From positions 1-22,157 of IMG/VR virus record IMGVR_UViG_3300000313_000015: a stretch of DNA of 22,157 nucleotides; one strand, 5' to 3'. Below the pieces are notes generated by a model. It saw nothing but the letters and a program-made list of their open reading frames with translations, was not told the origin of the DNA and did not search any database. The number at the start of each line of letters is the position of its first letter. Position 1 is the stretch's first letter. The DNA is from a virus. Positions 21,796 through 22,157 of this stretch are shown one piece after another. A program made the translations under genes and the position numbers.

Positions 21796-22157
21796 ATGGC
21801 CATAAAAGTTATGAAAGGAACAGCGGCCAGTTTTGACGACCTTATCACGCAGATCATCGCCTGGGTGACGGACAAAACTGTCCATGGGGATGATGCCTGG
21901 ACGCTCATGCGCAATGTGCCATGGCCAAGCGGTACAATCCTGCGGGCGGCTGGACGGAAGTCAGGTGAATATCAATACATCGGTCTGCTGCCGAATGCAA
22001 TTAAAAAAGGAAAAACCTATGCGGACTGGTTCCTGCAAAGGGAAAATCTGGCCACATATTTCGTATGGTCTGCTGCAGGACTGAACAGGCCGGGGCAGAA
22101 TTTTGATGTGGGAGGAATGCCGTTTACAGATACACCGGATATCTTCGAGGCATCTGC
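21796..22157 (+). CDS. Phage structural protein, paralogue 2 of the preceding gene, 3'-truncated by window edge
   Basis: An ATG at 21796 opens a frame that is still open at the window end (120 complete codons). The product starts MAIKVMKGTAASFDDLITQIIAWVTDK, then DAWTLMRNVPWPSGTILRAAG, then GEYQYIGLLP and TYADWFLQREN. The pattern helix, AW-LMR, hydrophobic strand, G, E-YIG matches the first 60 residues of the upstream gene (AWQLMRPA, EIYIGMK), so the two are tandem paralogues. GTGAGGG at 21788-21794 overlaps the upstream stop and provides the ribosome binding site. It probably forms part of the distal tail with its neighbour. Function and full length are unknown. Confidence 0.75.
   Translation, partial: MAIKVMKGTAASFDDLITQIIAWVTDKTVHGDDAWTLMRNVPWPSGTILRAAGRKSGEYQYIGLLPNAIKKGKTYADWFLQRENLATYFVWSAAGLNRPGQNFDVGGMPFTDTPDIFEAS

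Noticed and set aside
1-22157. CRISPR arrays, tRNAs, rRNA, insertion sequences, integrase, att sites
   Set aside because: I looked for regular repeats, cloverleaf-like segments, transposase or integrase motifs and terminal direct repeats and saw none.

Overview
The window is a stretch of about 22 kb from a temperate tailed phage or prophage of a low-to-mid GC, Gram-positive-type host. The most likely host is a member of the Negativicutes (Selenomonas or Megamonas-like). That guess rests on strong AGGAGG-type ribosome binding sites, codon use, and the N-terminal FDLQRF(A/D) peptide, which resembles the NLQFFA-type leader of Firmicutes ribosomal protein L27. No 16S rRNA, tRNA, integrase, repressor or att site is visible, so host and lysogeny are inferred. 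A terminase, portal, scaffold and P22-like coat module, a tail tube, a gpG/gpGT-type frameshift pair and a very long tape measure gene, with no sheath gene, point to a siphovirus.

Layout, left to right. (1) Bases 2-1009: the 3' part of a DNA methyltransferase gene that begins outside the window. (2) 1159-4911: packaging genes, namely a small helical protein, terS, terL and portal. terS contains two perfect palindromes with the same core. (3) 4915-6862: a MuF-type minor head protein with a C-terminal JAB-like (HNHP...SxxD) domain, then an overlapping 58-residue gene. (4) 6925-7969: an accessory block on the minus strand, a YhhN/TMEM86-like membrane protein and a small exported His-rich protein, edged by terminators. 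(5) 8173-12120: a possible leader peptide, scaffold, major capsid protein, a Prp-type cysteine protease, a small charged protein, a gp10-like protein, a connector-like protein and a tail-terminator-like protein. (6) 12135-19219: tail tube, tail assembly chaperones joined by a probable -1 frameshift, and a 1690-residue tape measure with two peptidoglycan-hydrolase-like domains. (7) 19378-20827: a second accessory cassette, an anchored coiled-coil protein and a HicA/HicB toxin-antitoxin pair, each with its own terminator. (8) 20892-22157: two tandem paralogous structural genes, the second cut by the window edge.

The most interesting system is the apparent self-contained N-terminal processing circuit. 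Scaffold, major capsid and tail tube proteins all carry FDLQRF followed by D or A near the N-terminus, and the gene directly after the capsid gene encodes a homologue of Prp. In Staphylococcus, Prp removes the related leader of L27 and of phage 80alpha capsid and scaffold proteins. Here the phage seems to bring its own protease, translationally coupled to the coat gene, and the tag extends to the tail tube.
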